Assembly (NCBI GenBank): GCA_024138025.1
Contig: JAMXBD010001367.1
Coordinates: 124,001-188,000, forward strand
Reading direction: 5' to 3'
Length of the DNA: 64,000 bases
Source: Combretum micranthum
Lineage: Eukaryota > Streptophyta > Magnoliopsida > Myrtales > Combretaceae
Shown here: positions 44,204 through 55,740 of the stretch, one piece after another
Numbering within the stretch: the first letter of the stretch is position 1
Layout of the letters: every line of letters starts with the position of its first letter
Notes under the pieces: generated by a model
What the model was told of the DNA's origin: nothing
What the model saw: only the letters and a program-made list of their open reading frames with translations
Databases searched by the model: none
Translations under genes and position numbers: made by a program

Positions 44204-46162
44204 CCCAAGCAACATGATTGAATGAAACATGTTAAAATAGATTGCCATTTTATTAGATAAAAAAATTTAGAGAAGATAGAATCAACTTACAACATGTTTC
44301 AACCCATTGCAAAGAAGCTCAAGTTTTTACTAATGTCTCATTCATTTCATTGTATGTTATAAGTGGGAAATTGAATTCCAATTCAATAGAAATGCAATCG
44401 AGTTGTAGTAACTATTAATTTCTATCACAATGTTCATATAAAAAAATAAGGAAATACTTGTTGGAGTAAATGTACAATATCTATAATGTCTCATTGTCTT
44501 TATTACGTAGAGATAATATTTGTACAGATAGTATTTTCCAGATATGGGTGTTTATGATAAAAATTGAAAATAAACCAACTATTCATGTATGTGGGGATAT
44601 GAATTACCATTCATTATTTTACGTAATAATAATTCATTATGAATTATCATTTTCCTCAACTAAACATTGCAATAGCAGCATTACATATGATGAGAGAATG
44701 AATAGCTATTTCATTCAAGTGAGTGGAGTGTAATGTAAGGTCAGAATGGTAAATTTAACTTTTTGAGCTTGAAAGGGGACAATAGAAAAAAATGATTTGA
44801 ATGAGGAAGCCTTTGATTTTGTCATTCTGGTTCTAATACTATTGTTGATTTCAACTCTAACCATGATTTCGGTTCAGTTCTATGTTTTCATTTGTGGCTA
44901 AAATTTCTGGCTTAGCTTTTGTTTCCCGTTTAGTTCTTGAGCATTATCTTGGGGATCAATTTTGGATCAATATATCTAGTATGTTCAATATAAAGTTATT
45001 GGCATTCTTGTTTACGAGATAAAATAGTATTTATTTCCTCATCTCTAGTTTTCTTTCCATGCTCATGTCCAATTAAGCTTTTCCGTCTTAAACACATATT
45101 TTTGAACCCTTAATGAGTAAAATTTGTGGCAAAGCATAAGCTATAGTCCCAGCCTTAGTTATTATTGTTTATCATCTCAATCCACAAGCCCTTTTAGTTA
45201 ATTTAGATTATTTAGTAGACTTTGCCACTTACATATAATTTGATCTTTTTGGATAAGTTACAAACTCTAGATTTATCGTCTTTTGTTTTGCAATCACTCA
45301 TTGCCAACGAGCTAGACTTTTGTCCACTAATACTATCTGTGCTCACAGTTAATAGAGCATTCAATTACCTACTTATCATAGCCATTAAAGTCTAATTGGA
45401 AATGGAAAATAATACAAATGAATTCCTTTTGATAAAAATGGAAGTTAATTTCCATAATAAGAATATCACAATCTTTTGAAATTATTGTGATAACATTGGC
45501 CAATTTTGAAGTATATATCATAACTAACATTAAAACTTCTTGGAAAAAGTTTTCCACATTCCACAACACAAACAAAACTGTAGTCTTTAAATTTGATTAT
45601 AAGCCGAGTTTGAGCTTAAGTCGCCGGTCCCAACTCAAGGCTACCTTGCACCCCTCCTAATCTAAAATGTGTTCCTCAATTGTAAGTCGTTAGTCTATGG
45701 CCAATGAAATTGATTCATTATGCTTTTGTAGGTTATTAGAAAATATCGCTATGGCAAGTTAATGTAAAGTCTATGTTTCTTTGCATCTTACATTCTCAAT
45801 TTTTTCTTATTTATTTTTAAGGTTAAACCATCCTTGCTAACATAATCAAATTCCTTGTTTAAATAATTTTTGGATTACTAAAAGGTAAACTTGAGGTTTT
45901 CTTTTGGAATTGGTATAACATTCTTTTTTATTTTTAAATCCTATAGTGAAATTAATAATACATGTCTCCAACTCATTCCATATTAAAAGCCCTTTAATCA
46001 TTAGCAACTGATAATTTGTAAATCATACATTCATGATACATGTTTTTATTTATGTGTCAACATAATGAAACTACTTTTTATCTATCAAACACACATTTGA
46101 TGCATGTTGCATCATGCACAAGTACATACTAAATATACATGCCTTGATAAAAACATTACAAG
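44204..46162. other. AT-rich spacer, no gene seen
   Basis: No credible coding sequence. GAATTCCAATTC-like words near 44370 hint at a worn MITE, but I could not pair ends. Confidence 0.5.
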
Positions 46163-47767
46163 TGCAAAAATAAATAATTTATAATGAAGGGCAAAAGTGT
46201 CAATTGTTGAAAAATAAGAGGGTTCTATGGTCTATCCTAATATATATTCGGATGTTATATTAAATGGCAGACTCATGATTGAAGACAAGAAAACGTAGCT
46301 ATATGCCGTCAAGTAGGTCGTTGGCTTTAGCATTTACGTTGTCAGCCTTGGTCCTATATGCTATCGGCATTGGTGGCTTGGTGCTAGCGTTCATGGCCTT
46401 AGATTTTTCCATTGAGTTCTAAGCCATCAGTGTAAATTATAGGCCACTAACTTATGTTCCTATGCTGCCAGCCTTCATGCTAGCGTACATGTTAAAATTT
46501 TTAAGGTTTTTCCCTCTTCTATATAGCCTTAGCCTTTATCCTTCTTTTCCAAAACCTCCCATAAGCTTAGGAAACTCTATAAACCTCTCTTAAGCTAACA
46601 ATCTTGCATAAAGGGAAAAACAAGAATCAAGACCTAAAGAGTTAATCTTGCAGGAGCTTAGAGAAAATCCTAAGTCCTTGTTGAAGATTTCGTGTTCTAT
46701 AATCAAGGAGGAAAGCATGTGTAAACCTAGGGTTTGTGGCTCTTTTTAGTTTAGGTGTTTAGATGATGATGGAATTATGATTTTTTTTTTTTGTGAAATA
46801 AATTTGAATGAGTATCTGGTTGTGATAAGGTGTTTTGGTGAAGTTAGGGTTCCTTTTCTTAAAGTTATTTTAGGTACGACCTTACTTTACTTGTTGTTTG
46901 TAATTATAGGATTATTATTTGTAATTGACATAATTTTTGAATTTGCTACTTGTCTTTGGTTGGGTCTAGTAGATTAGGAAGACCATTACTACTAAGATTA
47001 GACCTGATGATCTGTGTATGATATTGTCCTGATTAGAGTCGTGCATAGAGATGCTTCCGATAGTCTAGGAGTGGTATGGGTATAGTACCCAGGGTATGTG
47101 GGGAGTACCCAACACTAATATATGTGTATATTACTATTTTATACTAATTGTTTTTACGGAGTTATAAGTTACTCCGAGTTTAGGACTAGATACATATGGT
47201 TCTGAACTATGTTGTTTGCCGGGTTAAATATAGATAATAACCAGTGTTTGTTGCATATCATGATGCATATGAATTTATATGTTGTATGATCATGCGCATG
47301 TGATTGTGGTTTGGCATACTGGGTCTTGCACTCACTCTTTTAAATCTTTCAGAAACAGGTGATGATCCCATAGTATTCGATTTGTTTGGATATGATGTTT
47401 ATGTAGACTATGGGGAGGACAATAGTGGATCTGACTTTCCTGTTGACTTATAGAAATTTTGGATGAGAGATAGCTACATTTGAAGACCTTTTGATGTTTT
47501 ATATTCTTATTATGAATTATGAATTTTTATGAGACTTTCCTTATGTTGCTATAAGTTTGATATAAGTTGGCTTTTGGTTTATCTCAACTATGTTGTTATG
47601 AAGTTTTTAGTTGTTACATGATTTTTAAAAGTACTCTAAAATGTGAGATATTGAAGTTATATGGATTTTTTTTTAAATTTGTGGATTAATAGAAAAATAA
47701 TCTTAGCGTATCCATCTCTAGTAAGGATACGTTGAGAGTTGCAATGTCTTCAGATTAAGGCGTTACA
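46163..47767 (+). repeat. 5' LTR of the Tekay-like element (1605 bp)
   Basis: It starts TGCAAAAATAAATAATTTA (the 3' LTR has extra bases here) and ends GGCGTTACA. Aligns throughout with 60107-61713. A TATA-like TATATAGC lies at 46520-46527 just after a repeat-rich patch of GCCAGCCTT-like words (46290-46500). A CTTTCAG acceptor at 47346-47352 is followed by an acidic segment ending in TAG at 47451. Confidence 0.87.
46520..46527 (+). promoter_or_regulatory. TATA-like box in the 5' LTR
   Basis: TATATAGC; the 3' LTR has TATATAAC at the matching place (60460-60467), which supports the assignment. Confidence 0.55.
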
Positions 47768-47774
47768 ACTTAAG

Positions 47775-47787
47775 TGGTATAAGAGCT
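47775..47787 (+). other. Primer-binding site, initiator tRNA-Met type
   Basis: TGGTATAAGAGCT lies 7 bp after the LTR end; the usual plant site begins TGGTATCAGAGC, so one base has changed. Confidence 0.75.
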
Positions 47788-47976
47788 TAGGTTATGAATC
47801 TTATTATATTTTATTTATGAACACCTTAGGATAGTGAACAATGATGAGTATGGTAGAAAATAGTTAGGGCAATTTGTCTAATTAGAATTGTTGTTTAGAA
47901 ATTTTCTATAGTTTATGTTTCCCTTAACCTGTTATATCTCTTTTCTTATGTTTTATGTGTTTTTGTCTATGTTAGA

Positions 47977-48023
47977 ATGCTACTTAGAAGAAGAGCACCT
48001 GATGTTGGTTCCTCCAGGGCTGG
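47977..48023 (+). pseudogene. gag start, cut off by solo LTR E
   Basis: ATG at 47977 opens M-L-L-R-R-R-A-P-D-V-G-S-S-R-A-G, the basic start typical of Tekay/Del gag, and breaks exactly at the E insertion. The frame resumes after the second GCTGG at 51104 with G-E-E-D-V-N-G-R-Q-P-P, so gag was continuous before E arrived. Confidence 0.78.
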
Positions 48024-48887
48024 TGTGAGCTCCGAAAAATTTCCGATTTTCTTAAATTGTCTTGATAATTTTAATTATTATTTTGATTATTTTATTTTAT
48101 TTATCAAATTGAGTATAAACTTCTTCATAAACTAATTTTTCTTTATTCAACTATGAATCTACTCTAAACAGTATTAATTAAAGATTTTATTTATAAATTC
48201 TTTGTCCGAAAGTTGTCTGAGTATTTGATCTTATACGATAAAAATATTATTCGATTTGTTATTATAATTTTAAACCGTGCTATTTTGTTTAAATTGAATA
48301 TTTCTTATTTTTGATTAAATTTTTCCGAGACGATTAGTCAACAAGAAATTTAAAAAAATCCATGTTGCAATCAATTTATTAAATATATATATATATATTT
48401 ATATATATAAGATTGAATTCGAAAGGATATGTCTGACAATTGTTTTTGTTTACCTTAAGCTCTCTTTGACTTTGGATATATATATATATAGTATAAGCTG
48501 CGTTCTTCTTCTTCTTTTTTTCTTTCTTCTTCCTTTTCCGTTTTAAAGCTTTCTGTTTTCTTTCTTTTTCTGTTTGAATTCCCTTTCTTTTTTTTTTTTT
48601 CTTTCTTTCCTTTGTTCTTCTTCTTCTTCTTCTTTCCGTGGAGCACAAATCCGATTAAGGTGCGTTCTTTTTTTTTTTTCTTCTTCTTCCTCTGTTTCTT
48701 CTTCTTCGTCGCATGCTCCCCCTGCCACCGCACCACAGCCCACACACACCACCCCAGCCACCACACCTCAGCACACACACAGCATCACCTCAGCCACCGC
48801 ACCCCAGCATCACCCACCACCACACACCCATCACTGATCACGGGCAGAGCAGGGTGCTCTGCCCCCACCGAGCCTCCACGCTCGCCA

Positions 48888-49092
48888 CCACGCGCGTTGG
48901 AAGGCCTATGGGCGCTCGGAGCAGCGCTCAACGAGCGCCCAGCCTAGCGCTAGCGAGCGCTCAAGCTAGCGTTTCGCGAGCGCTCATGGAGCGCTCGAGC
49001 TAGTGCTCGAGCAGCGCTCCTACGCTCAGCGAGCGCTCAAGGAACGCTGAAGAGCGCTCAGTAGCGCTCGAGCAGGCGCTCCAGATGAGCAC
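48888..49092 (+). repeat. GC-rich array of GAGCGCTC-type palindromes
   Basis: About twenty copies of GCGCTC or GAGCGC, many as the palindromes AGCGCT or GAGCGCTC, in roughly 200 bp. They differ in spacing and are mixed with CTAGCG. It is the most GC- and CpG-rich stretch in the window. Confidence 0.85.
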
Positions 49093-49149
49093 TCGAGTGG
49101 CAGCAGCCACGCTGCTTCTCCTTCCCAAAGCAGCTCTGCTGCTTCTCAT

Positions 49150-49400
49150 GGAGTTATATATATATTATATATATGTATATGTATGTTATATATATATGAT
49201 TAGTATATATGTATATGTATATGATATATATATATATATATATGATAGGTATATGTATATATGTATATATTATATACTTATATAATTTGTATATGTATAT
49301 GTATATGTATAAGCTCTTATATGCTATATATTTATATATTCATACTTATATATACTATAGGATATATCATATTTCTTGCTATATATATCTATGCTTTATT
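49150..49400 (+). repeat. TA-rich/(TATATG)n tract
   Basis: Long alternation of TATATA, TATG and GTATATGTATATG units. The reading frames across it are compositional artefacts. Confidence 0.85.
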
Positions 49401-49872
49401 TTTTTATATAAGAATTAAATTATTAATATAAATAAGTATGTTAATTTATTTAGATGTTTATATATAGACGTAAATATGATATATATTGTTATTATTATTA
49501 TTATTACTCATATTTATTAAATTATTTCCTTTAACCTTTCAATACGTATTTATATGTATATATATCTATATGTTTAGTTACTTATATTACTTGGTTAAAA
49601 TTTCTTTATCTTTAATAATAATATTTTTATTATTATTTATTTCTATTAGTTGTTATTATTATTTTGCTTATATTTCAAATAACTCTAAAATAATTAGCAA
49701 ACCACCTTTGTACGTATAACCTACGTTAAATCGATTTAAATTAGCTATATAAGGTTTTAGTAATAGATTCCAGAAATATAGGAAGTCTGTAGTATAGATA
49801 TATATATATACATATATATTAGATGTTTTTAGTCAATTCTTATAGTATATTTCCATCTTTAATTATATTCAG

Positions 49873-49935
49873 GTAATTCTGACTCTGAGCTTGACCTGCC
49901 TGTTGACTATTACGACTGACAAGAAATATGGACAG
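49873..49935 (+). other. Mini-exon-like segment in LTR E
   Basis: After TATATTCAG, 63 bp encode (S)G-N-S-D-S-E-L-D-L-P-V-D-Y-Y-D and TGA (49917-49919), followed by GGACAG|GTGAGTAT, a near-perfect plant 5' splice site. The partner segments in O and F share the splice signals and the D-Y/F-Y-stop end. Confidence 0.52.
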
Positions 49936-51103
49936 GTGAGTATATTCCTATGATCTCTATACTTGATTGTGGTTGTAGAATAGAATTAATCAAGTAATAA
50001 AATATTAAGGGGTTAGGAAATAAACTGTGACTGTGGTTACTTGAATTGGTTGATAAAATATTGTAATTATATTCTAACCCATTGGATGCTATAGAATAGA
50101 AATGAAAGTGTATGAAACTTGTTTGCACGCCAAATAAATAAATATAAAACAATCTGACATAATAATTGAATACATTCATGCATAGCATTCATGCACGTAG
50201 AAGGCCATCACCACTACACCTTGATCCGGATGGGCCGCACTGTCCGTGAGGATGGTGAACATGGAGGACCGAAGTGGTATATACCTAGTGTGTACCATGG
50301 GCCTTGTTCTAGGGGAATGGGAACTAAGTCGTCCTGGGGAGACGGCCCTTCTCTTAGAATCGCGCCGGGTCATTGTTTCGGATTTATTACTTCACTGGGA
50401 TGTTGTTATATGTATATTATTTTGATACATAAAAGTTTTCTTGAGAAATTTGATTCCCGAAGTATATTAATCTGGGTGCTAATGAGTGGATGTACCCCAA
50501 CCCCGGATTCGGAGGGCGCAAATCCGAATATGTATATGGTTACCGGTTGGCTATATATATTTGTCCACTTGATTGTTTGCATTACATATGTTTGAATTAA
50601 TAACTTGCTTGAATGGTATAGTGTGAGGAATATAACTCGCTGAGCCTGTGGTCGCTCACTCCCTTTAGTTTATTGTCACAGGATTATATTTGGTACCAGT
50701 CAGGACGAGGTACCCTCAGGTTAGCTCCTCTTTGGATTCAGGGTTTTGAGGGAAGGATACGAGGGTTGAGAGAGTTCCTTCTTCTTTTTCCTGGGAGGGG
50801 TTTTTAAATAAATCTTTGAAACAGGATTGTAATATTTATAGGATCAGTAATCCAACTGCTTTGTTGTATACACTCTTAAACTACTTTTCTTTTAATGTTA
50901 TATTTCTGCAGTAGTTGTTAAGTTAGTTTTGAGGCTATTAGTTATATATTACGGCTAATCTGGTACTATCAAACCCTTTGGTTATCTATTCAAGATACGC
51001 TTCTGCACAATATTTATGGCTTTAAGAGATTTATGATTTAATCTTAAGCCGGGTATTGTGTATGGCGGAACTGTCCCGTCTAAGATACCCTCGGGGCGTG
51101 ACA

Positions 51104-52250
51104 GCTGGTGAGGAAGATGTTAATGGAAGACAACCACCTTTGAATTAGCCGCCCCTAAATTAGTTACCTCAAGATCTACCACCACCAACGTCCCCCACAT
51201 ATAGGTCAACATGTACCGATTGATGCTGCCTAGCTCGTTGAAGCAGTGAATACTCTGTTGGACGTAGTTGCACAATAGCATCAGACCATGCATCAAGATG
51301 TACGGGTGATATAGGCCAATGTTGATGCCTCGAGATAGGAGACTCAGAGACAAAATGGAAATGGTGGTAATGGTGCTAGACATGCAGATTCACCGAGCCT
51401 AAATAAATTTGTGGATTTGATGTATAAGTTTAAGCTAAAGCCTGTGAGACGATAAGATGCTCAGTTGTGGATGGAGGAGGTGGATAAGACTTTTGTTACC
51501 CTGGATATCCTTGAGAATAAGAAGATGGAATATGCTTCATATTTGTTAATTGGTAGAGCAAATAATTGGTGGTTAAGCACCAAGAGACACATGACTGGAG
51601 TGGTTAACTGGGATAGGTTCCAGCAGACTTTCTATGGCGAGTTTTCCCTGAAACTGTTAAACAACAGATGCTACAAGAGTACTATACTCTACAGCAGGGC
51701 AAAATGACTGTTGAGAAGTATGAAGCTAAGTTGAACAAGTTGATGAGATTCTACTAGATCCTTTGAAAGAGAGTGAAGATACTAAAGTAAGCAGGGTTAT
51801 CATGGGGTTAGAGCTTGAGATTCAACACCATGTGAACCTGATATATTTGACCAACTACTCAGCCGTGGTCAACAAAGCAAAGATAGTTGAGTATGGCATG
51901 AAAAAGATGAAGGGTAGTGAGACACAAAGAGGTAAGATCTATTTAGGAAAGAGACAAACTCCTAGTGTTCTTATCCAAGATAAGGGGAAGAGACCTATCA
52001 CTCATTAGGTTAGATTAGCTGTTCAGGGTACAGAGAGGAAATGTATCATATGTTGTGGACCTTATGATCTCAAAGATTGAAATGTCCGAAACATGCTTGC
52101 TTCTCATGTGGCAAGGTTGGGCACAACCACAGATTCTATACAGAGAAAGTTGTCTTATAAGTATTTTGTTTCAAGTGTGGGCAACGAAAACACAAGGCCA
52201 TAAATTACAAGGAGCCTGGAAAAGCTAGTGGTTCTGGGGGTTTAGATAGG
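51104..52250 (+). pseudogene. gag, main part
   Basis: It resumes gag after E. The particle-forming core reads AQLWMEEVDKTFVTL, KKMEYASYLLIGRANNWW and VVNWDRFQQTFYGEF (51450-51650), the Retrotrans_gag pattern with the A-x-x-W-W motif. Around 52090-52190 two zinc knuckles are seen: C-F-S-C-G-K-V-G-H-N-H-R-F-Y (last Cys is Tyr) and C-F-K-C-G-Q-R-K-H. Stops (often TAG, TGA) and shifts are frequent. gag forms the RNA-packing particle in intact elements. Confidence 0.83.
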
Positions 52251-52261
52251 TTGATCTTAAG

Positions 52262-52636
52262 GTGGTCAAGGATGAAAAACACCAACTAAAGTTTATGCCC
52301 TCCAACCCAGGGATACATCTAGTGTGGACACTATTGCAAGGTACGCTCCCTATATTCCTGCATAGTGCTTACGTTCTCTTTGATACTGGTGTAAGTTTTT
52401 CATGCATCTCTAAGTCATTTGTATCTATATGTGGTATGTGTGTTGAATATATATCTGCATGCCTATCTGTAAGCACACCTTTGGGGATTAGAGCTATGCT
52501 ATACCAAATTTATAGAGATGTAGATATAGAGATAAAAGGTAGGCATCTATCTACAAACTTAGTAGTCATAGATATGGTAGACTTTGATATGATCTTGGAA
52601 GTGGATTGGTTAGTGAAGAACCAATATTGTGATTAA
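52262..52636 (+). pseudogene. Aspartic protease region
   Basis: A 124-codon open stretch with LFDTGVSFSCISKSF, carrying the catalytic D-T-G (52382-52390) where D-T-G-A/S-T/S is usual. Further on, DIEIKGRHLSTNLVVIDMVDFDMILEVDWL matches the family's second half (D-x-I-L-G-M-D-W-L; Gly is Glu here). It cleaves the gag-pol product in live elements. The frame is intact, but its flanks are not. Confidence 0.82.
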
Positions 52637-52799
52637 CTGTTATAAAATTGGTGGAGTTTAGTCTACCAGATGGGGATTAGTTTGTACATGAGCTTGAAGT
52701 ACATAGACCTCCAGTTCTACCTACATATGAGTTACGAGGAAGGTCAGTTTTATCAATGACAGCTATGATGATAGACAGTGAACAAAGGACAGACCTTGC

Positions 52800-53420
52800 A
52801 TGAATACTGGTTGTATGTGAATACCCTGATGTTTTCTTGGAAGATTTACTAGGGTTACCACCAGAGAAAGAAGCAGAGTTTTGTATCGATTTGGTGCTAG
52901 GTACTTTGCCTTTATCTAAGACTCTATATTGTATGGCTCCATTAGAACTTGCAAAGCTCAAAGTTCAGTTAGAAGATCTGCTTAAGAAGAAGTTCATTAG
53001 ACCCAGTGTGTTGCCTTGGGGAGTTCCAATTCCATTTATGAAGAAAAAAAGATGGTAGCATGAAGCTATGTATAACTACAGAAAGTTGAACCAAGTGGCT
53101 ATCAAGAATAAGTACCCTCTGCCAAGAATAGATGATCTGTTTGACTAGCTGATAAGAGCATAAATGTTAAAGATTGATCTTAGATCAGGATATCACCAAC
53201 TACAAGTTAGAGTAGAGGACATATAGAAGATGACCTTTGGGACTAGATACAGGCATTATGGGTTTGTGGTCATGCCGTTTGGTTTCACAAATGCACTAGC
53301 CATCTTTACGGATCTTTTGAACAGAGTCTTCAAAAATTATTTATACTTGTTTGTAATGGTCTTTATAGATGATGTTTTAATGTACTCTAAAACCAAGGAA
53401 AACATGAAGAACATCTGAGG
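52800..53420 (+). pseudogene. Reverse transcriptase
   Basis: Motifs in order: [92 protein letters not shown], then [15 protein letters not shown], with the catalytic motif as F-I-D-D. In-frame TAG or TAA replace expected residues at several places (for example DDLFD-stop-L, where Gln is usual). The length and order are complete for a gypsy RT. Confidence 0.88.
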
Positions 53421-54147
53421 TTAGTTATGAACAAACTACAGAATGAGAAGTTGTATGCTAAGTTCACAAAGTATGAGTTTTGGTTATAACAAGTATCTTT
53501 CTTGGGACATGTTATTGATGGAAATGGGATTGCAGTGGATCCTAAGAAAGTGAGAACAGTGGTAAAATGACTAACTCCTAAGAGTGTGTCAGAAATTAGA
53601 AGTTTTCTGGGAATTGTAAGATACTATAGAAGATTTATGGAGGATTTCTCTAAGACAACAAGTCCTTTAACCAGACTGACAAAAAAAAGGGGTAAAGTAT
53701 GTTTGAGATGAAGACTATGAGAAAACTTCCAGCATTTGAAGGAAAAGCTAGTATCTGCCTTAGTGTTAGCCTTACTAGTGAGTGGTGAGGAGTATGCTAT
53801 TTACAGCGATGCCACTATACAAGGATTAAGTTATGTGTAGATGCAAAGAGACAAAGTGGTAGCATATTCTTCTAAACAACTAAAGCTTATGAAAAGAATA
53901 ACCTTCACATGATCTGGAGTTGGCAACAGTAGTTCATGCCTTGAAGTTGTGGAGACACTATCTGTATAAGGAGAAATGTAAAATATATATGGACCACAAA
54001 AGTTTAAAGTACATCTTTACACAAAGAGAGATGAATATGAGGCAATGGAGGTGGTTAGAGCTGATAAAAGACTATGATGTGGATATTCAGTACCATCCTG
54101 GAAAGGCGAATGTAGTAGCAGGCGCCTTAAGTCAAAAAGCTAGTTGA
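53421..54147 (+). pseudogene. RT connection and RNase H
   Basis: SFLGIVRYYRRFMEDFSK marks the RT end. RNase H shows YAIYSDATIQGL (catalytic Asp kept in S-D-A), [30 protein letters not shown] and [20 protein letters not shown], ending [14 protein letters not shown]. The usual final D-A-L-S-R is G-A-L-S-Q. Two frameshifts divide it. Confidence 0.87.
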
Positions 54148-54379
54148 GAATCTAGCATCTTTGATCACCTTTGAATGTTATCTAATGGATGATATGAGAA
54201 AACTTGAATTGGAGATAGTGACCAGACAAATAGGTGCAAGGCTGGCAAACTTATAGATTCAGCCTACTATTATAGAAAGAATCAAAGTAGCACAAGTGGA
54301 TGATCCAAGTATATAGGAGGTAAAGAAGAGAATGGAAGTAGATAGAGAAGCTGGATTTCATATTGATGAAGAAGGTGTT

Positions 54380-55095
54380 ATGAGATATAAACGATGGTTA
54401 TGTGTACCAAAGTAAGGAGAGCTTAAGAAGGAGTTTTTGAAAGAAGCACATTACTCTGGTTATTCTATCTATCCAGGAGGCAGCAAGATGTATCATGAAT
54501 TGAAGAAGTTGTATTGGTGGAATAACATGAAGAAAGAAATTGAAGAGTATGTATCCAAGTGTTACACTTGTCAACTAATTAATATTGAGTAATGAAGACC
54601 AGCAGGTGAGTTGAAGCATTTACCCACACCTTAGTGGAAGTGGAAGCACATAACCATGGATTTTGTAGGGGTAATTGTGGACAAACTTATAAAGGTAGCA
54701 TGCTTTATACCCATTAAAACCAAGTACAAATTGGAGCTTTTAGCCAATTTATATAGTAAAGAGATATTGAGGTTACATGGAGTATCAGTGACCATTGTAT
54801 TGGACAGAGATACCAGATTTGTTGGAAGGTTCTGGAAAAGCCTACGTAAAGCTATAAGTACTAAAGTGGTTTAAGTATTGCTTATCATCCTCAGATAGAT
54901 GGACAATTTGAGTGGACCATACAAATTCTAGAAGACATGTTGAGAGCATGTGCTTTAGATTTTAAAGGTAGTTAGCATGAGCACTTGCCTTTGGTAGAAT
55001 TTACTTACAATAACAACTATCAGACATTGCTTACGATGCTACCTGGTGAAGTCTTATATGGTAGAAAATGTCAATCGCCGATTCATTGGGATAAA
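54380..55095 (+). pseudogene. Integrase, N-terminal and core part, cut by LTR F
   Basis: The zinc-binding region reads HYSGYSIYPGGSKMYHELKK then YVSKCYTCQ (HHCC). The core has MDFVGVIVDKLIKVACFIPI, LHGVSVTIVLDRDTRFVGRFW (second Asp of the triad) and, after a shift, text equivalent to ILEDMLRAC. It runs to RKCQSPIHWDKVG, where LTR F interrupts it between duplicated GTAGG bases. Confidence 0.86.
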
Positions 55096-55734
55096 GTAGG
55101 TGTAACACCCTGAATTATACGTCTATTTAATTTTTGGTAATTGTTAAATAGATAGTAATGTCTGGCGGAAATTTTAGAAAATGTCCGAAAAACCATTCCC
55201 GCTTTTCTTGAATTTAAATATTAGTAATTACCAATATGGATAATAAAAGACTTAATTAATATAAAAATATAAGCATAAACTATACCTATATCAAAGAAAA
55301 ATTTTCCATAAGATATAACAATAATAATATGATTAATATATAAACTAAAAACCAATAAAGATAAGTAAAATAATAAATTGGATCCCAAAAATAATTCAAA
55401 AGATACAAACAAAAAATAAATACCATAAATTTATAATAGTAGAATATAAATAAAGTCAAATTAAAGACAATTTAATTATTAACAGATCATAAAATACCAA
55501 AACACTAATAATTTAAATCTTTAAAGGATAAATTATAATTTACGATAATAGATATTAAAACTAAAAAATAAAAGTCTTAAATTAAAAATTTTAAGTATAT
55601 CATAGTGTTTAAAATATTTAATATAGTAGGTACGTAAATTTTTATCTAAAAATATTATCGAATGAGTATTAATCATACGTGTTAATTAAAACCCAAAAAA
55701 TAAATGAAACTTGCCCAATAAGCGAAATTTTTTT

Positions 55735-55740
55735 TATAAA
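55735..55740 (+). promoter_or_regulatory. TATA-like box of LTR F
   Basis: TATAAA just upstream of a run of CTCTCT leader sequence; same layout as LTRs E and O. Confidence 0.45.

Larger units (their letters stand above)
48024..51103 (+). mobile_element. Giant solo LTR 'E' (3080 bp) inside gag
   Basis: It begins TGTGAGCTCCG, ends GGGGCGTGACA and is flanked by perfect GCTGG repeats (48019-48023, 51104-51108). In order it holds a (TA)n TATA region (about 48475-48490), a CT-rich leader, a GC-rich array of GCGCTC words (48890-49090), long TA-rich tracts (49150-49400), a mini-exon-like segment (49873-49935), a block conserved with LTR F (50197-50376) and a second acceptor-like site near 50690. No proteins are encoded, hence a solo LTR. 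It is related to F and O by these landmarks. Confidence 0.87.

Noticed and set aside
48379..48837. Several overlapping frames on both strands rich in Lys/Arg/Glu or Phe/Ser
   Set aside because: They translate the CT-rich leader of solo LTR E; simple-sequence composition only.
49085..49719. Tyr/Ile/Met-rich frames resembling membrane peptides
   Set aside because: They are translations of (TATATG)n DNA in LTR E.
50176..50373. Antisense frame MTRRDSKRRAVSPGRLSSHS shared with 58477-58767
   Set aside because: The two are similar because the underlying DNA island of LTRs E and F is nearly identical; changes are not concentrated at third positions, so no sign of coding.
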